64,000 nt of DNA. Origin: Hallerella sp964501065. GTDB lineage: Bacteria > Fibrobacterota > Fibrobacteria > Fibrobacterales > Fibrobacteraceae. The stretch covers positions 1 through 64,000 of the forward strand of contig CAZCRF010000001.1 of the NCBI GenBank assembly GCA_964501065.1. The letters are read 5' to 3'. Positions 18,042 through 26,984 of this stretch are shown in pieces. The translations under genes and the position numbers were made by a program. Numbering within the stretch: the first letter of the stretch is position 1; each line of letters opens with the position of its first letter. The notes under the pieces were generated by a model, which saw only the letters and a list, made by a program, of their open reading frames with translations, did not search any database and was not told the origin of the DNA.

Positions 18042-20126
18042 TTACTTCAAAATGACGCGCGCCGTGTGGCGGCTGTTGCCCTGTTTGACGACCAAAATGG
18101 CCGGGCCGCGGAATCCGCTCGAAAGTTGCACGGAGTTCGTGCCGAGGGAAGTCCGGACAGTTTCGCTTGCGATGGACTGCCCGAGCGAATTCATGAGGGA
18201 GACTGTCGCCGTGCCGGCGGCGTTTGCATGGAATGTGGCGGAGACTGTGCCCGGGGAGACGGCAATGCGAAGCCCGGATGCAGCGGATGCGACGTTCGGT
18301 TTGGAAATGGCGAGCGGGTTCGTGCTCGGGACGAGGACTCCGGTGGCGATTCCTTCCAAGTCGGGGAGGCTCTTGTTGAAGTCGGCGAGAGTGTCGCTTC
18401 CCGAACCGTCGCATTTGACCAAGGTGAAGTCGTCAATGGTGACGGTGCCGCTCAGCTGCGTTCCGTAAACGTTCAGTCCTATCGCCATCACGTTGCTCTG
18501 GTCGGCCAAATCCAGTCCCGAAGAGCCCAACTGGACCGTGTAATGCTTCCAGGACGTGGAAATGTCCGTTTCGGAGAAGTTGTAATCAGACCATGTCCAA
18601 GCGGAGCCGCTCATGGCGAAGAGGCTGAGGGATGTCCAGCCGTAGGTTTCCCCGTCGATGGGGCCGTTCGAGGCGATGTTCACCTTGGCGGTGAAGTCCA
18701 CGGCGCAGTAGCCCGTCCAATCCTTGCCGCCGACGTTGAGCCGCATCGTGCCCGTTTCCGAAGAGTCCGTCCGCGCGCTCGTGTAGGTGATTTGCACGGC
18801 GTTGTTCGAGTTGTCCCCGGCCCAGGCGACGAGGGAGTCGATGTTGCTGTAGGGCAGGGAGTCCAGCCCCCAGGCGACGCGCATCGCGTTCAGCACGTCG
18901 TAATCCAAAATGCTCCCGACGGTTTCCTTTTGGCGGCGGACAATCGTGTTGTCGTCAACTCCCTCCGCTCCGGTGTCCCAGGCGAACGGGACAAAGCCGT
19001 ATTGCTTGGAAAGTTCGTTCACGCGTTTATACCAAGCGGCGCGAGACTTCAAGTGCCGACGGACGTTCGCCGAATCGTTGATGGCGCTCAGACGCTTGAT
19101 GGCCGCGTATTCCCCGATGACGACGGGAATGCCTTTGTCCACGAAGTCCGCCTTGAGCATGGCGAAGACGGAATCGGTATAAGCCGGCCCTCCGTAAAGA
19201 TGGTCGTTAGTTGCGTCCTTCTCCTTGTCATAGTTCGCGTTGTGTTTTGCATCCGTCTGGGAATAGTTTTCTTCGCCCCAATAATAGAAGCTGTTTCCCC
19301 AATCCGCATCTTCCGTCATAAGGGAGAACTGGTACGGGTAGAAGTGGAATTCCGCCATGAGGTAGCCGTCGCCCGCCGGGTCGTTCGGCATGTTGTCCTT
19401 GAGGAGGGTGTGCATCAGGGATTCGTCCGTGCGGGGGGCTTGCACGACAATCGTGCGGGTGGCGTTGTTGCCGCCCGTGGCGCGGACTGCGGAAATCATC
19501 GTTTCATGATAGCGGTTCAGCAGAGCCATTCTTTCTTCTTCGAATACGACTTGCTTGCCGTCGGAGAGCCATTTGTCGTTCACGCCGGGTTCGTTCGCGC
19601 TGCCGAAGAGAAGGTGCTCGTCGTAATCCTTGAACTTGGTTGCGATTTGCGTCCAATAAAGCCCTTGGAGGCGGTTGATGTTGGCCGTGTCCGCCGTGGA
19701 GGTCTCCGTGTCGCTGACCTTGGTGACTCCCGGAATCATCACGTTGTCTTCGAGCCAGCCCGTGTCCCAGTGGCTGTTGAGGAAGGCGTACATGTCGTTG
19801 CCTATGACGTAATCGACGACGGTCTTGACGGAATCCAGCCAAGATGCATGGATTGTGCCGGTCGTCGGGTCGGAGTGCGTGTACCAGGCTGTCGGGATGC
19901 GGACGGAGGTGAAACCCGCCGCCTTGAGGGAATCGACGTAGGTCTTTGTCGGCAGTTGGTTGCCCCAGCAGCTCATGTCCGCGCAGGAGGAGCTGATGGG
20001 AACTTCCATCGTGTTGCCGATGTTGATGCCGAAACCCATCTGTTTTTGGACTTCTGTCGCTGTCGGGAGGGCAAAGCTTTGGACGGCCATCAGGCCGAGC
20101 GCCGCCACGGGAAACCATTTCTTCAT
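18042..20126 (-). CDS. secreted GH5 endoglucanase with T9SS-like C-terminal domain
   Basis: 694-residue secreted beta-glucanase. It has a signal peptide (MKKWFPVAALGLMAVQSFA) and a GH5 (beta/alpha)8 domain at ~22-420. The acid/base is E179 (GSANEPGVND) and the nucleophile is E339 (VVIGEYAAI), with supporting ADMSCWGNQ, SVRIPTAW and AFLNSHWD. A jelly-roll CBM11/CBM30-like region follows at ~440-575 (SWKHYTVQL, GTVTIDDFTLVKCDG). The last ~80 residues (RIAVSPGTVSATF, MNSLGQSIAS, closing HTARVILK) resemble a type IX secretion sorting domain, which would route it through SprA to the surface. Likely substrate is cellulose or mixed-linkage glucan. ATG 20126 follows AGAGGTG; the frame continues upstream to 20333 without a signal peptide. 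Confidence 0.87.
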   Translation of the reverse strand: MKKWFPVAALGLMAVQSFALPTATEVQKQMGFGINIGNTMEVPISSSCADMSCWGNQLPTKTYVDSLKAAGFTSVRIPTAWYTHSDPTTGTIHASWLDSVKTVVDYVIGNDMYAFLNSHWDTGWLEDNVMIPGVTKVSDTETSTADTANINRLQGLYWTQIATKFKDYDEHLLFGSANEPGVNDKWLSDGKQVVFEEERMALLNRYHETMISAVRATGGNNATRTIVVQAPRTDESLMHTLLKDNMPNDPAGDGYLMAEFHFYPYQFSLMTEDADWGNSFYYWGEENYSQTDAKHNANYDKEKDATNDHLYGGPAYTDSVFAMLKADFVDKGIPVVIGEYAAIKRLSAINDSANVRRHLKSRAAWYKRVNELSKQYGFVPFAWDTGAEGVDDNTIVRRQKETVGSILDYDVLNAMRVAWGLDSLPYSNIDSLVAWAGDNSNNAVQITYTSARTDSSETGTMRLNVGGKDWTGYCAVDFTAKVNIASNGPIDGETYGWTSLSLFAMSGSAWTWSDYNFSETDISTSWKHYTVQLGSSGLDLADQSNVMAIGLNVYGTQLSGTVTIDDFTLVKCDGSGSDTLADFNKSLPDLEGIATGVLVPSTNPLAISKPNVASAASGLRIAVSPGTVSATFHANAAGTATVSLMNSLGQSIASETVRTSLGTNSVQLSSGFRGPAILVVKQGNSRHTARVILK

Positions 20127-20254
20127 AAACACCTCTGAAAAAAGATGCGTTAAATTTAAACTCCGAGGACGGATAACGCTCGAATGTAAACTTTTGTTAA
20201 TTGAAAACCGTTTTGCAATATGCGGAGGCTCACTTCGGCGTCGCGCATCCGAAA

Positions 20255-21256
20255 TCAGCCGATTCTTTTCCAGGAAAGTTCTTGCCCGGCAAAGAGGGGC
20301 ACCGCCCCGTCGACGGTTTCCGGGACTTTCCACGGCTCCTTCGCATAGAGGATTTTCTTCGTCTGGCGGGGGATGCGGTAGAAGTCCGCGCCGAATCCGC
20401 CGATGAAGTCCGGGAGCTTGTCCATTTGGCCGGCTTCTTCAAAGATTTGGATGAGGACGGGAATGGCGACGGGTGCCGTGTAGACCCCGGCTGCCCCGCA
20501 GCAGCACTCCTTTTGGCTTTTGGCGTGCGGAGCGGAATCCGATCCGAAAAAGAATTTCGGGTTTCCGCTGAAGGCGGCCGCCCGCAGGGCTTCGCGGTCT
20601 TCGGGGCGTTTGGGGAGCGGTTTGCAGAAATGGTGCGGTTTCAGCGCGCCGCCGACGACATCGTCGAGAGTGTGCAGCAAGTGGTGCGCGGTGATGGTGG
20701 CTGCCACGTTCTGCGGCATCTTCAAGACGGCCTCGACGGCCGCCTTCGTCGAAAGGTGTTCAAAGACGATGCGGAGGTTCGGGAATTCTGCGGCGAGGCG
20801 TTCCACGCGGCGGATGAATGCCGGTTCCCGGTCCAGGCAATAGGCGGACGGCTCCTCTCCGTGGATGCAGAGCACGAGTCCCAATTTTTCCATTTCCGAG
20901 ACGACGGGGAAGATGGATTCAAAATCCGAGATGCCGTCTTCGCTGTTCGTCGTCACCCCGGCCGGGTAATATTTCCCGGCGACGGCCCCCGCCCGTTTCA
21001 TTTGTTGCAAATCGCCCGCGGAAAGTCGCGGATTCAATTTGAAAGTCATCAACGGTTCTAGCCCCGGCGCTGCCGAATGGATTCGGGCGCGGTAGTCTTC
21101 AATCTTTTGTGCGCAGTCGATGGGGGGATTCGTGTTCGGCATCACCAGGACGCGGCCGAATTCGGCGGCGACCGTCTTGGCGTAGTTTTCGAGGAGCGCG
21201 CCTTGGCGAAGGTGCACGTGGAAATCGTCCGGTAGGGGGAGCTGCAAAGTGTTCAC
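20255..21256 (-). CDS. pyrC: dihydroorotase (PyrC type)
   Basis: 333-residue zinc enzyme that cyclises carbamoyl-aspartate to dihydroorotate in pyrimidine synthesis. Family ligands are visible: HVH (H13, H15), the carboxylated lysine K95 (GKYYPAG), H132 (CIHGE), H167 (FEHLST) and D240 (GSDSAPH). It is of the E. coli PyrC class. The GTG at 21256 was chosen because homologues begin a few residues before the DDFHVHLR block. An upstream in-frame ATG at 21346 would overlap the start codon of the divergent lipoprotein gene and add 30 residues without family match. No strong ribosome site precedes the GTG, so the start is uncertain. Confidence 0.9.
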   Translation of the reverse strand: MNTLQLPLPDDFHVHLRQGALLENYAKTVAAEFGRVLVMPNTNPPIDCAQKIEDYRARIHSAAPGLEPLMTFKLNPRLSAGDLQQMKRAGAVAGKYYPAGVTTNSEDGISDFESIFPVVSEMEKLGLVLCIHGEEPSAYCLDREPAFIRRVERLAAEFPNLRIVFEHLSTKAAVEAVLKMPQNVAATITAHHLLHTLDDVVGGALKPHHFCKPLPKRPEDREALRAAAFSGNPKFFFGSDSAPHAKSQKECCCGAAGVYTAPVAIPVLIQIFEEAGQMDKLPDFIGGFGADFYRIPRQTKKILYAKEPWKVPETVDGAVPLFAGQELSWKRIG

Positions 21257-21344
21257 GCAAGGGAAGATAGCTTTTTGGCGTTTCCCGGTGAAGGGGAGTT
21301 CCCGTCGGCAGCCAAAATAATCGGCCGTTGTTATATTGAAGCCC

Positions 21345-22811
21345 ATGCTGCGTTCCCTTGGATTCCTCGCGATTCTCCTCGCTTCGATGTTTTTCGCCTC
21401 TTGTGGCGGGGAACCCGATTTCCGCAGTGCCGAGCGGCTTCAGTTTTACCGTTCCTCGCCGCCGAACGTCAAGTCGGATTTCGAAGTCTTTTTGGGGAAC
21501 TTGGAGGCGAAAAAGTACAAAGGCATTCACGGCCCTGTCAAGCGCGTTTCCCAAAAGAGTTTTTTGGTCGCCAAGGACGAGAACGGCAATTTTCTCGAAC
21601 CGCATTTTTCCGGCAAGGTCGAAATCCATTATCTGCCGGACGGTTCCATGGCCGACTTTTCCAGCTACGACAGCTCCGGTTCCTTGAACACCTTGGCCTT
21701 GACGATTCACAAGGCGAACCGCCGCGAAATTTACGTCCATCTGTTCGACTCCGATCGGGATTTCGTCTTTTTTCTTTCGAACGACAACCGCATCATCGAA
21801 GAAGGGGCGAACCCCTATTACCGCCAAAGTCCCATCGACAGTTCCTGGACTTCCGCCGACGGCCATTTTTCTTGGGAGGAGGGGGCTGGCCATCGGATTC
21901 TCGCTGCCACGGGAGTCTTTCCGAGCGTCAGTTACCGCCACATTTACGCATACGATGAAAACGATTCCCTTGTACGGGTGACGGCGTTCGACTTGGACGG
22001 GAAACGCCGGGGCGAGCTGGAACGAGTTTTCAAGGACGGCAAGCTTCGGAATGTGTTTTTCCGTTTTGATGAAAGCCTGTTTTCCAAGAACCCCTTGAAT
22101 TATTCGGAATCCTACGGATACGATTCCATCGGACGGCTTTCCCAAGTCATCACGCATCGCGCCAAAGGGAATTTTCCGCAAGACGATACGGTTTCTTATC
22201 TGTATTCATCGTCGGGGGATTCCACCGTTCTCGAGGTCTTCCACAACGGGAGTCCGGAATCCAAGACCGTTTACGATGCATACGGCAATGCGGTTCTCAT
22301 GGAATCTTTCGGAGCGTTTGTCTATGAAGGGGCGAACGGGACTGCGGAATCTTACGAGATGGAGCGGATTGTCCGGCAAATCGAATACGAAGGGGAAGCT
22401 CCTCCCGGGGATTTGAAACGTGCGGAAGGGGGTGCAAAGAGGTCGCTGACTTCCCTCGCTGCGGACGCCTTTTTTCGAAGCCCTTCCGATTCCTCCGCCT
22501 TGTATTGCACTCCGTCTCCGGAAAAGATTCCTTGTTGCAAGTTGAACAAGGTCCCCGGGACTCTCTTCTTGAATTACATTGAAAGCGTCACTTACAAGAA
22601 CGCGAGCGAAGTGTTCTTGGAGAGGAACTCCCTGTCGCGGCCGAAGCCTGTGTTGGTGCTCGGCGGTGAATGCGCCCTGGTTTTGGGAACGGGCTCGGAG
22701 TCGTCCATCCTCTTTGAAAATTCCCAAGTGAATCTCAAACGGAATCCCTTTGGACAATTTTGCGGGGATACGGTTTCTTTTTCGCCGGGGAATTTCCCCT
22801 GTGCGTTTTGA
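21345..22811 (+). CDS. hypothetical lipoprotein with YD-repeat-like segments
   Basis: 488-residue lipoprotein of unknown function. The signal peptide ends in a lipobox (FFASC, Cys20). The body contains several short tyrosine/aspartate-rich turns resembling RHS/YD repeats (YAYDENDSLVRVTAFDLDG, ESYGYDSIGRLSQVI, VYDAYGNAVLMESFG). There are too few to call a full RHS shell, and no C-terminal toxin domain is present. A cysteine pair (KIPCCKLN) sits in the C-terminal part. ATG 21345 was chosen over TTG 21336 because it gives a clean signal peptide. It is divergent from pyrC and convergent with the DUF1232 gene. Confidence 0.7.
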   Translation: MLRSLGFLAILLASMFFASCGGEPDFRSAERLQFYRSSPPNVKSDFEVFLGNLEAKKYKGIHGPVKRVSQKSFLVAKDENGNFLEPHFSGKVEIHYLPDGSMADFSSYDSSGSLNTLALTIHKANRREIYVHLFDSDRDFVFFLSNDNRIIEEGANPYYRQSPIDSSWTSADGHFSWEEGAGHRILAATGVFPSVSYRHIYAYDENDSLVRVTAFDLDGKRRGELERVFKDGKLRNVFFRFDESLFSKNPLNYSESYGYDSIGRLSQVITHRAKGNFPQDDTVSYLYSSSGDSTVLEVFHNGSPESKTVYDAYGNAVLMESFGAFVYEGANGTAESYEMERIVRQIEYEGEAPPGDLKRAEGGAKRSLTSLAADAFFRSPSDSSALYCTPSPEKIPCCKLNKVPGTLFLNYIESVTYKNASEVFLERNSLSRPKPVLVLGGECALVLGTGSESSILFENSQVNLKRNPFGQFCGDTVSFSPGNFPCAF

Positions 22812-22821
22812 AAATTCGGAA

Positions 22822-23184
22822 TCAATTCGCTTTGATGAGCGCGGCGGTTCCCACGAGAACTCCTGCGGCGAGAAGCCCTGCGATTACGAGCAGGATGATG
22901 AGCGTCCATTTGAAAAATCGGAGCAGCTTGGTGAGGGGCGCTTGGGGTTTCGCGAGGAATTTTTCCATCAAGTTCAGCCCGGCGGCTAGGGTCACGACCG
23001 CGTCGTCGAGCCAACCGAATGCGGGAATCGCGTCCGGGGAGATGTCGATGGGGGAAATGTCGTAAAGAAGCGCTCCTATCGAAAATAGACAGGCCAAAAT
23101 CTTTTGCCAATTGCCCGTCATGCCGTTTGTCCCGTTCAACGGTTCCTTGTCAATGTCGTGGACTTCAGGGTTTTGAAATTTCAT
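22822..23184 (-). CDS. DUF1232 (YkvA-like) membrane protein
   Basis: 120-residue small membrane protein. The DUF1232 signature LYDISPIDISPDAIPAFGWLDD is followed by a C-terminal hydrophobic helix (~residues 92-115). Function of the family is unknown. It is the last gene of the galE-divIVA-DUF167-DUF1232 minus-strand series and starts 6 bases after the preceding stop. Confidence 0.85.
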   Translation of the reverse strand: MKFQNPEVHDIDKEPLNGTNGMTGNWQKILACLFSIGALLYDISPIDISPDAIPAFGWLDDAVVTLAAGLNLMEKFLAKPQAPLTKLLRFFKWTLIILLVIAGLLAAGVLVGTAALIKAN

Positions 23185-23190
23185 GCGGAC

Positions 23191-23409
23191 TCAGTCGACT
23201 TCGAGGACTTTCTTGCTGTTCGTCGAGCCGAGGACGACGCGGACCGCGCTTTTCGGCTTCTTGAAAAACTCGGCAATCGCCTTGCAGACGGCTTCGTTCG
23301 CCTTGCCTTCGACGGGCGGGGCCTTGACGTCGACTTTGTAGGAGCCGTCCGGTTGCACGGCGACTCCTTCGCGCTTGCTCCTTGCGTGGACTTTGACTTG
23401 GATTTTCAT
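23191..23409 (-). CDS. DUF167 / UPF0235 (YggU-like) protein
   Basis: 72-residue cytoplasmic protein of the DUF167 family: VHARSKREGV, then VKAPPVEGKANEAVCKAIAEFF, then the GSTNSKKVLEV end. Structure-based function is unclear. In many bacteria YggU follows division genes, as here where its ATG abuts the divIVA stop with no gap. Confidence 0.92.
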   Translation of the reverse strand: MKIQVKVHARSKREGVAVQPDGSYKVDVKAPPVEGKANEAVCKAIAEFFKKPKSAVRVVLGSTNSKKVLEVD

Positions 23410-23907
23410 TTACAGCACGACGGGCGACTTGTTTTCGCGCGGGAGTTCCGGAGTCTGTTCCTTTTCCATGGCGGAAAGGAGGTCCGATTGGCTTTTGACC
23501 ATGGCCCGGATGCGGATGAAATAATTCGTGCGGAGCTGTTTCAGCTGTTCGATTTCCGCCCGGAGGGCTTCCGCTTCGCGCCGCGTGTTTTCCACTTCCT
23601 TTTGGGCGCGGGTCTTCGCTTCGGCAATCAACAGCTCGCTTTCCTTTTCGGCGTTCCGCTTCACTTCGTCGAGAGTCTTCTGCATGGTCACGGCCGCATC
23701 TTGAATCGTCTTTTCGATTTGCTTGTAATAGCCCACGCGTTCTTCGGCGATTTTCAAACGTTCCGTCAGTTCTGTGCGATTCCTCCCGGATTCTTCGAAA
23801 GCCTTGGCGGTCGTGTCCAAAAAGGCCTTGACCTCGTCCGGGTCGAAACCGCCGAAGCGTTTTTTGTGGAAAGTCTGGTTGCGGATGTCTAACGGCGTGA
23901 GTTCCAT
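23410..23907 (-). CDS. DivIVA domain protein
   Basis: 165-residue coiled-coil protein. The N-terminal DivIVA membrane-binding module reads LTPLDIRNQTFHKKRFGGFDPDEVKAFLD, and is followed by a long coiled coil (~40-150) rich in E, K, R and A. DivIVA-type proteins bind curved inner membrane at poles or division sites and recruit partners. The start at ATG 23907 has GAGG upstream; the longer open frame to 24462 is antisense-like galE shadow. It sits between galE and DUF167, the common DivIVA-YggU association. Confidence 0.88.
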   Translation of the reverse strand: MELTPLDIRNQTFHKKRFGGFDPDEVKAFLDTTAKAFEESGRNRTELTERLKIAEERVGYYKQIEKTIQDAAVTMQKTLDEVKRNAEKESELLIAEAKTRAQKEVENTRREAEALRAEIEQLKQLRTNYFIRIRAMVKSQSDLLSAMEKEQTPELPRENKSPVVL

Positions 23908-23939
23908 AAAAACCTCGGGTGAAGATGTTTCCAATATAA

Positions 23940-24920
23940 TTATTTGCCGAGTCCGTTCGCGAGGTAGGCCTTCCACGTGGTGGAAAGAATCGTTTCGATG
24001 TCGGAATGTACGGCTTCCCAGCCGAGGAGCTCCTTGGCGCGGGATGGGTTTGCGATGAGGGATGCCGGGTCGCCCGGACGTCGTTCCACGATGCGGTAGG
24101 GAACTTTTTTTCCGGAGACCTTTTCGGCCGCGCGGATGATGTCCAGGACGCTCGCCCCCTTTTGCGTCCCCAGGTTCACGGTGAAGCTCTTGCCGTTTTG
24201 CAGCCTGTCGAAGGCCAGTCGATGGGCTTTTGCCAAATCGTTCACGTGGATGTAGTCGCGGACTCCCGTGCCGTCTTCTGTCGCGTAATCGCCCCCGAAT
24301 ACCAAGACCTCCTTTCGGATTCCCGTCAAGGCTTCCATGACGACGGGGATCAGGTTCGCCGGATTCTTTTCCAAGCCGGAGATGCGCCCCTGGGTGTCGT
24401 AGCCGGCCGCGTTGAAGTAGCGGAGCGCGGCGAATCGGACGCCTCGAAGTCTGTCGTACCAATGGAGGAACTTTTCAATGGCGAGCTTTGTGAAGCCGTA
24501 GTAATTTTCCGGATCGGTCGGATGGGATTCGTCGACGGGCGTGTATCTTGGGGAACCGTAGACGGCGGCGGAACTCGAAAAGACGATGTATTTGACGCCG
24601 TGCTTCGCGGCTGCATTCAAAATGTTCACCGAACCGTTGATGTTGTTCAGGCTGTATTTCTCCGGCTGCACCATGGATTCCCCGGCGGCTTTGAACGCCG
24701 CCAAATGCACGAGACCTTCCGGCTTGAAAATTTCCAAAAAAGAATCGAGTTCCGTCGGTTGCAAAATGTCGCCTTGCATGAACTCCGCGTCCGGAAAAAG
24801 GTTTTGGCGCAGCCCGGACGAGAGGTTGTCGAAAACGCAGACTTGATTTCCGGCGTCGAGCAGTTCGCGCACCGTGTGGGAGCCGATGTAGCCCGCGCCG
24901 CCAATGACCGCTATTTTCAT
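23940..24920 (-). CDS. galE: UDP-glucose 4-epimerase
   Basis: 326-residue short-chain dehydrogenase/epimerase interconverting UDP-glucose and UDP-galactose, supplying surface polysaccharide precursors. The NAD-binding loop is GGAGYIGSH at the N-terminus. The catalytic Ser/Tyr/Lys set appears as FSSSAAVYG and YGFTKLAIE (YxxxK), and the sugar-binding region is RYFNAAGYD. GGAGG precedes ATG 24920; the upstream M at 24992 lies before the ribosome site. It is the first gene of a four-gene series. Confidence 0.93.
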   Translation of the reverse strand: MKIAVIGGAGYIGSHTVRELLDAGNQVCVFDNLSSGLRQNLFPDAEFMQGDILQPTELDSFLEIFKPEGLVHLAAFKAAGESMVQPEKYSLNNINGSVNILNAAAKHGVKYIVFSSSAAVYGSPRYTPVDESHPTDPENYYGFTKLAIEKFLHWYDRLRGVRFAALRYFNAAGYDTQGRISGLEKNPANLIPVVMEALTGIRKEVLVFGGDYATEDGTGVRDYIHVNDLAKAHRLAFDRLQNGKSFTVNLGTQKGASVLDIIRAAEKVSGKKVPYRIVERRPGDPASLIANPSRAKELLGWEAVHSDIETILSTTWKAYLANGLGK

Positions 24921-25004
24921 AAAGCCTCCGAAGGTGAAATCGCGTTCAAAGATACAAAAAGGAGCAGTCGAAGGGATGAGGGGCGTATTCAATTAGGAGT
25001 TAGG

Positions 25005-25135
25005 AGTTTAGTTGGCTGTCGAAGGGAGCCCGTCATGTAGAGCAGGATTGGCGTCATGTTGTGTGGAGCGAAGCGCAACGAAACATCTCTTTACTGTAGC
25101 GAGATTAACGCCTTCGGCGTATGGTGATGCCGTGC
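25005..25135. repeat. dispersed intergenic repeat, copy 1 (inverted)
   Basis: Contains TTAGGAGTTAGGAG, then the reverse complement of motifs found at the two other loci. Its complement reads AATCTCGCTACAGTAAA (shared with 63.5 kb) and CATGACGCCAATCCTGCTC (shared with 52.5 kb). The copy occupies most of the gap between galE and the uup gene and has no coding potential. Confidence 0.7.
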
Positions 25136-25151
25136 AAAATGAATGCGGGCC

Positions 25152-26912
25152 TCAGCCGATGGCGTCCAAGACTTCGAACCTTTCGTAGGCGTTTTCCAGG
25201 AGCTTTTCCTTCTCGGCCAGTTCCGCTTGGATTTTGATGAGCTTTTCTGCGTTCGTATAAACGGTTTCCGTCCCCAAGGCGGTCTGCAATTCCGAAATTT
25301 CCGATTCGAGCTTTTCAATCGTTTCGGGGAGCGATTGGTATTCCCGTTCCTCTTTGTAGCTGCGCTTCTTCTTTTCCCGTTCCCGCTTTTCGGAAATGTC
25401 CTTTTGGGGAGGAAGCCTTTGCTCCGCTCCCTTGTCCCGAAGCCTTTTCGCTTCGGCGTAGTCCGTGTAGCCGCCGATGTTCTCGTGGATGTTCCCGATT
25501 CCTTCGAATCCGAGGATTTCCGTCGCCACGTTGTCGAGAAAATCCCTGTCGTGGCTGACCGCGATGACCGTCCCCTTGTATTCCGAAATCAGATTCGCCA
25601 AAAGGTCTAACGTTTCCATGTCCAAGTCGTTCGTCGGTTCGTCGAGAACCAATACGTTCGACGGATGTGAGAAGAGAAGGGCCAGCAGCAAACGGTTCCG
25701 CTCGCCTCCGGAAAGGGCGCTGATCGGGCCTCTTGCGCGTTCCGCCGAAAACAGGAAGTCTTGCAGGTAGCTCAGCACGTGCCGCTTTTGACCGTTCAAG
25801 GTGACGTATTCTTGGCCGTCGCCGATGTTCTCCACCAAGGTCTTGTCTTCCCGAAGCCGTTTGCGCATCTGGTCGAAGTAGGCGATTTGCAGATTCGTGC
25901 CGAGGCGCACGGAGCCTGTTTGCGGGGAAAGCTCTCCGAGCAGAATCCGGAGCAGGGTCGTTTTGCCGCAGCCGTTCGGCCCCACGATGCCTACGCGGTC
26001 GCCTCGGGAGATTTCCGTGGAAAAGTCTTGGATCAGCGGGACTCCGTCATAGGCGTAAGAAACGTTTTCCGCTCGGACGACAAGCTTCCCGGAGCGTTCC
26101 GCTTCCGTGATTTGCATTTTGACGTCTCCCGTTCGGCTTCGCCTGGCGGCGCGCTCCTTCCTCATCTGGATGAGGGCGCGCACGCGCCCTTCGTTGCGAG
26201 TCCTGCGCGCCTGGATGCCTTTGCGAATCCAGACTTCTTCGCCCGCCAATCTCTTGTCGAACAATTTGTTCGCAGCCTCCTCTTCGGCGAGTGCCGCGTC
26301 ACGGTGGCGTATGAATTCATCGTACGGGAAATTCCAAGTCCGCAATCTCCCGCGGTCCAGTTCCAAAATCCGGGTGGCGGTCCTGCGGACAAATGCCCTG
26401 TCGTGGCTGATGAAGAGAACTGCGCACGGGAGGCGGGAGAGAATGTTTTCCATCCACAAGATGCTGGGGATGTCTAGATGGTTCGTCGGTTCGTCGAGAA
26501 GCAGCAAATCGGGTTCCGCGGCGACGGCCCTTGCAAACAGGACGCGCCTTTTTTGACCGCCGGAAAGGGAATCGTACAAAGCGTCCGGGGAAATTCCCGT
26601 TTTTCCCAAAATGTCTTCGCTTGCGGCGTGGCGTTCCCGATGCATTCCCGTGACGATTTGGCGCACGGAGCCTTCTAAATGCGAAGGAATCTCTTGAATC
26701 ATCCGTTCGACGCGGATTCCCTTCTTGCGGATGATTTCCCCCGAATCCGCTTCCATTTCGCCTGTGAGGATTTTGAGCAGAGTGCTTTTCCCTTCGCCGT
26801 TTCTGCCCACGAGGCATGTGCGGGTGCCTTCTTCGATGTCGAAGGATGCGTTGTCTAGAAGCGCGGGACCGCTAAAACGGAGATTCAGATTCTTTGCGGA
26901 AATGAGAGCCAT
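25152..26912 (-). CDS. uup: ABC-F ATPase Uup
   Basis: 586-residue soluble tandem ABC ATPase of the ABC-F class, acting on ribosomes or nucleic acids rather than transport (no membrane segments). Domain 1 has VGRNGEGKST, LSGGQKRR and LLLLDEPTNHLD. Domain 2 has VGPNGCGKTT, LSGGERNRLL and VLDEPTNDLD. The linker NEGRVRALIQMRKER and the C-terminal coiled coil (~510-586) are characteristic of Uup among ABC-F subtypes. Uup is linked to suppression of precise transposon excision and to ribosome quality control. Confidence 0.88.
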   Translation of the reverse strand: MALISAKNLNLRFSGPALLDNASFDIEEGTRTCLVGRNGEGKSTLLKILTGEMEADSGEIIRKKGIRVERMIQEIPSHLEGSVRQIVTGMHRERHAASEDILGKTGISPDALYDSLSGGQKRRVLFARAVAAEPDLLLLDEPTNHLDIPSILWMENILSRLPCAVLFISHDRAFVRRTATRILELDRGRLRTWNFPYDEFIRHRDAALAEEEAANKLFDKRLAGEEVWIRKGIQARRTRNEGRVRALIQMRKERAARRSRTGDVKMQITEAERSGKLVVRAENVSYAYDGVPLIQDFSTEISRGDRVGIVGPNGCGKTTLLRILLGELSPQTGSVRLGTNLQIAYFDQMRKRLREDKTLVENIGDGQEYVTLNGQKRHVLSYLQDFLFSAERARGPISALSGGERNRLLLALLFSHPSNVLVLDEPTNDLDMETLDLLANLISEYKGTVIAVSHDRDFLDNVATEILGFEGIGNIHENIGGYTDYAEAKRLRDKGAEQRLPPQKDISEKREREKKKRSYKEEREYQSLPETIEKLESEISELQTALGTETVYTNAEKLIKIQAELAEKEKLLENAYERFEVLDAIG

Positions 26913-26984
26913 ATGGTCTAAAGATAGGATTATCTCGGCGACGGATGGAATTCAAAAGCCCGAACTGTCGCCGGGGCGGAAAGC

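Noticed and set aside
17082..20126. Integrative element bounded by the tyrosine recombinase and tRNA-Cys
   Set aside because: The tRNA is 5 kb away with housekeeping genes between, and no direct repeat of the tRNA 3' end was seen near the recombinase.
18066..20138. 690-codon plus-strand frame opposite the GH5 gene
   Set aside because: Antisense shadow; the composition is unusual and the GH5 reading shows both catalytic glutamates.
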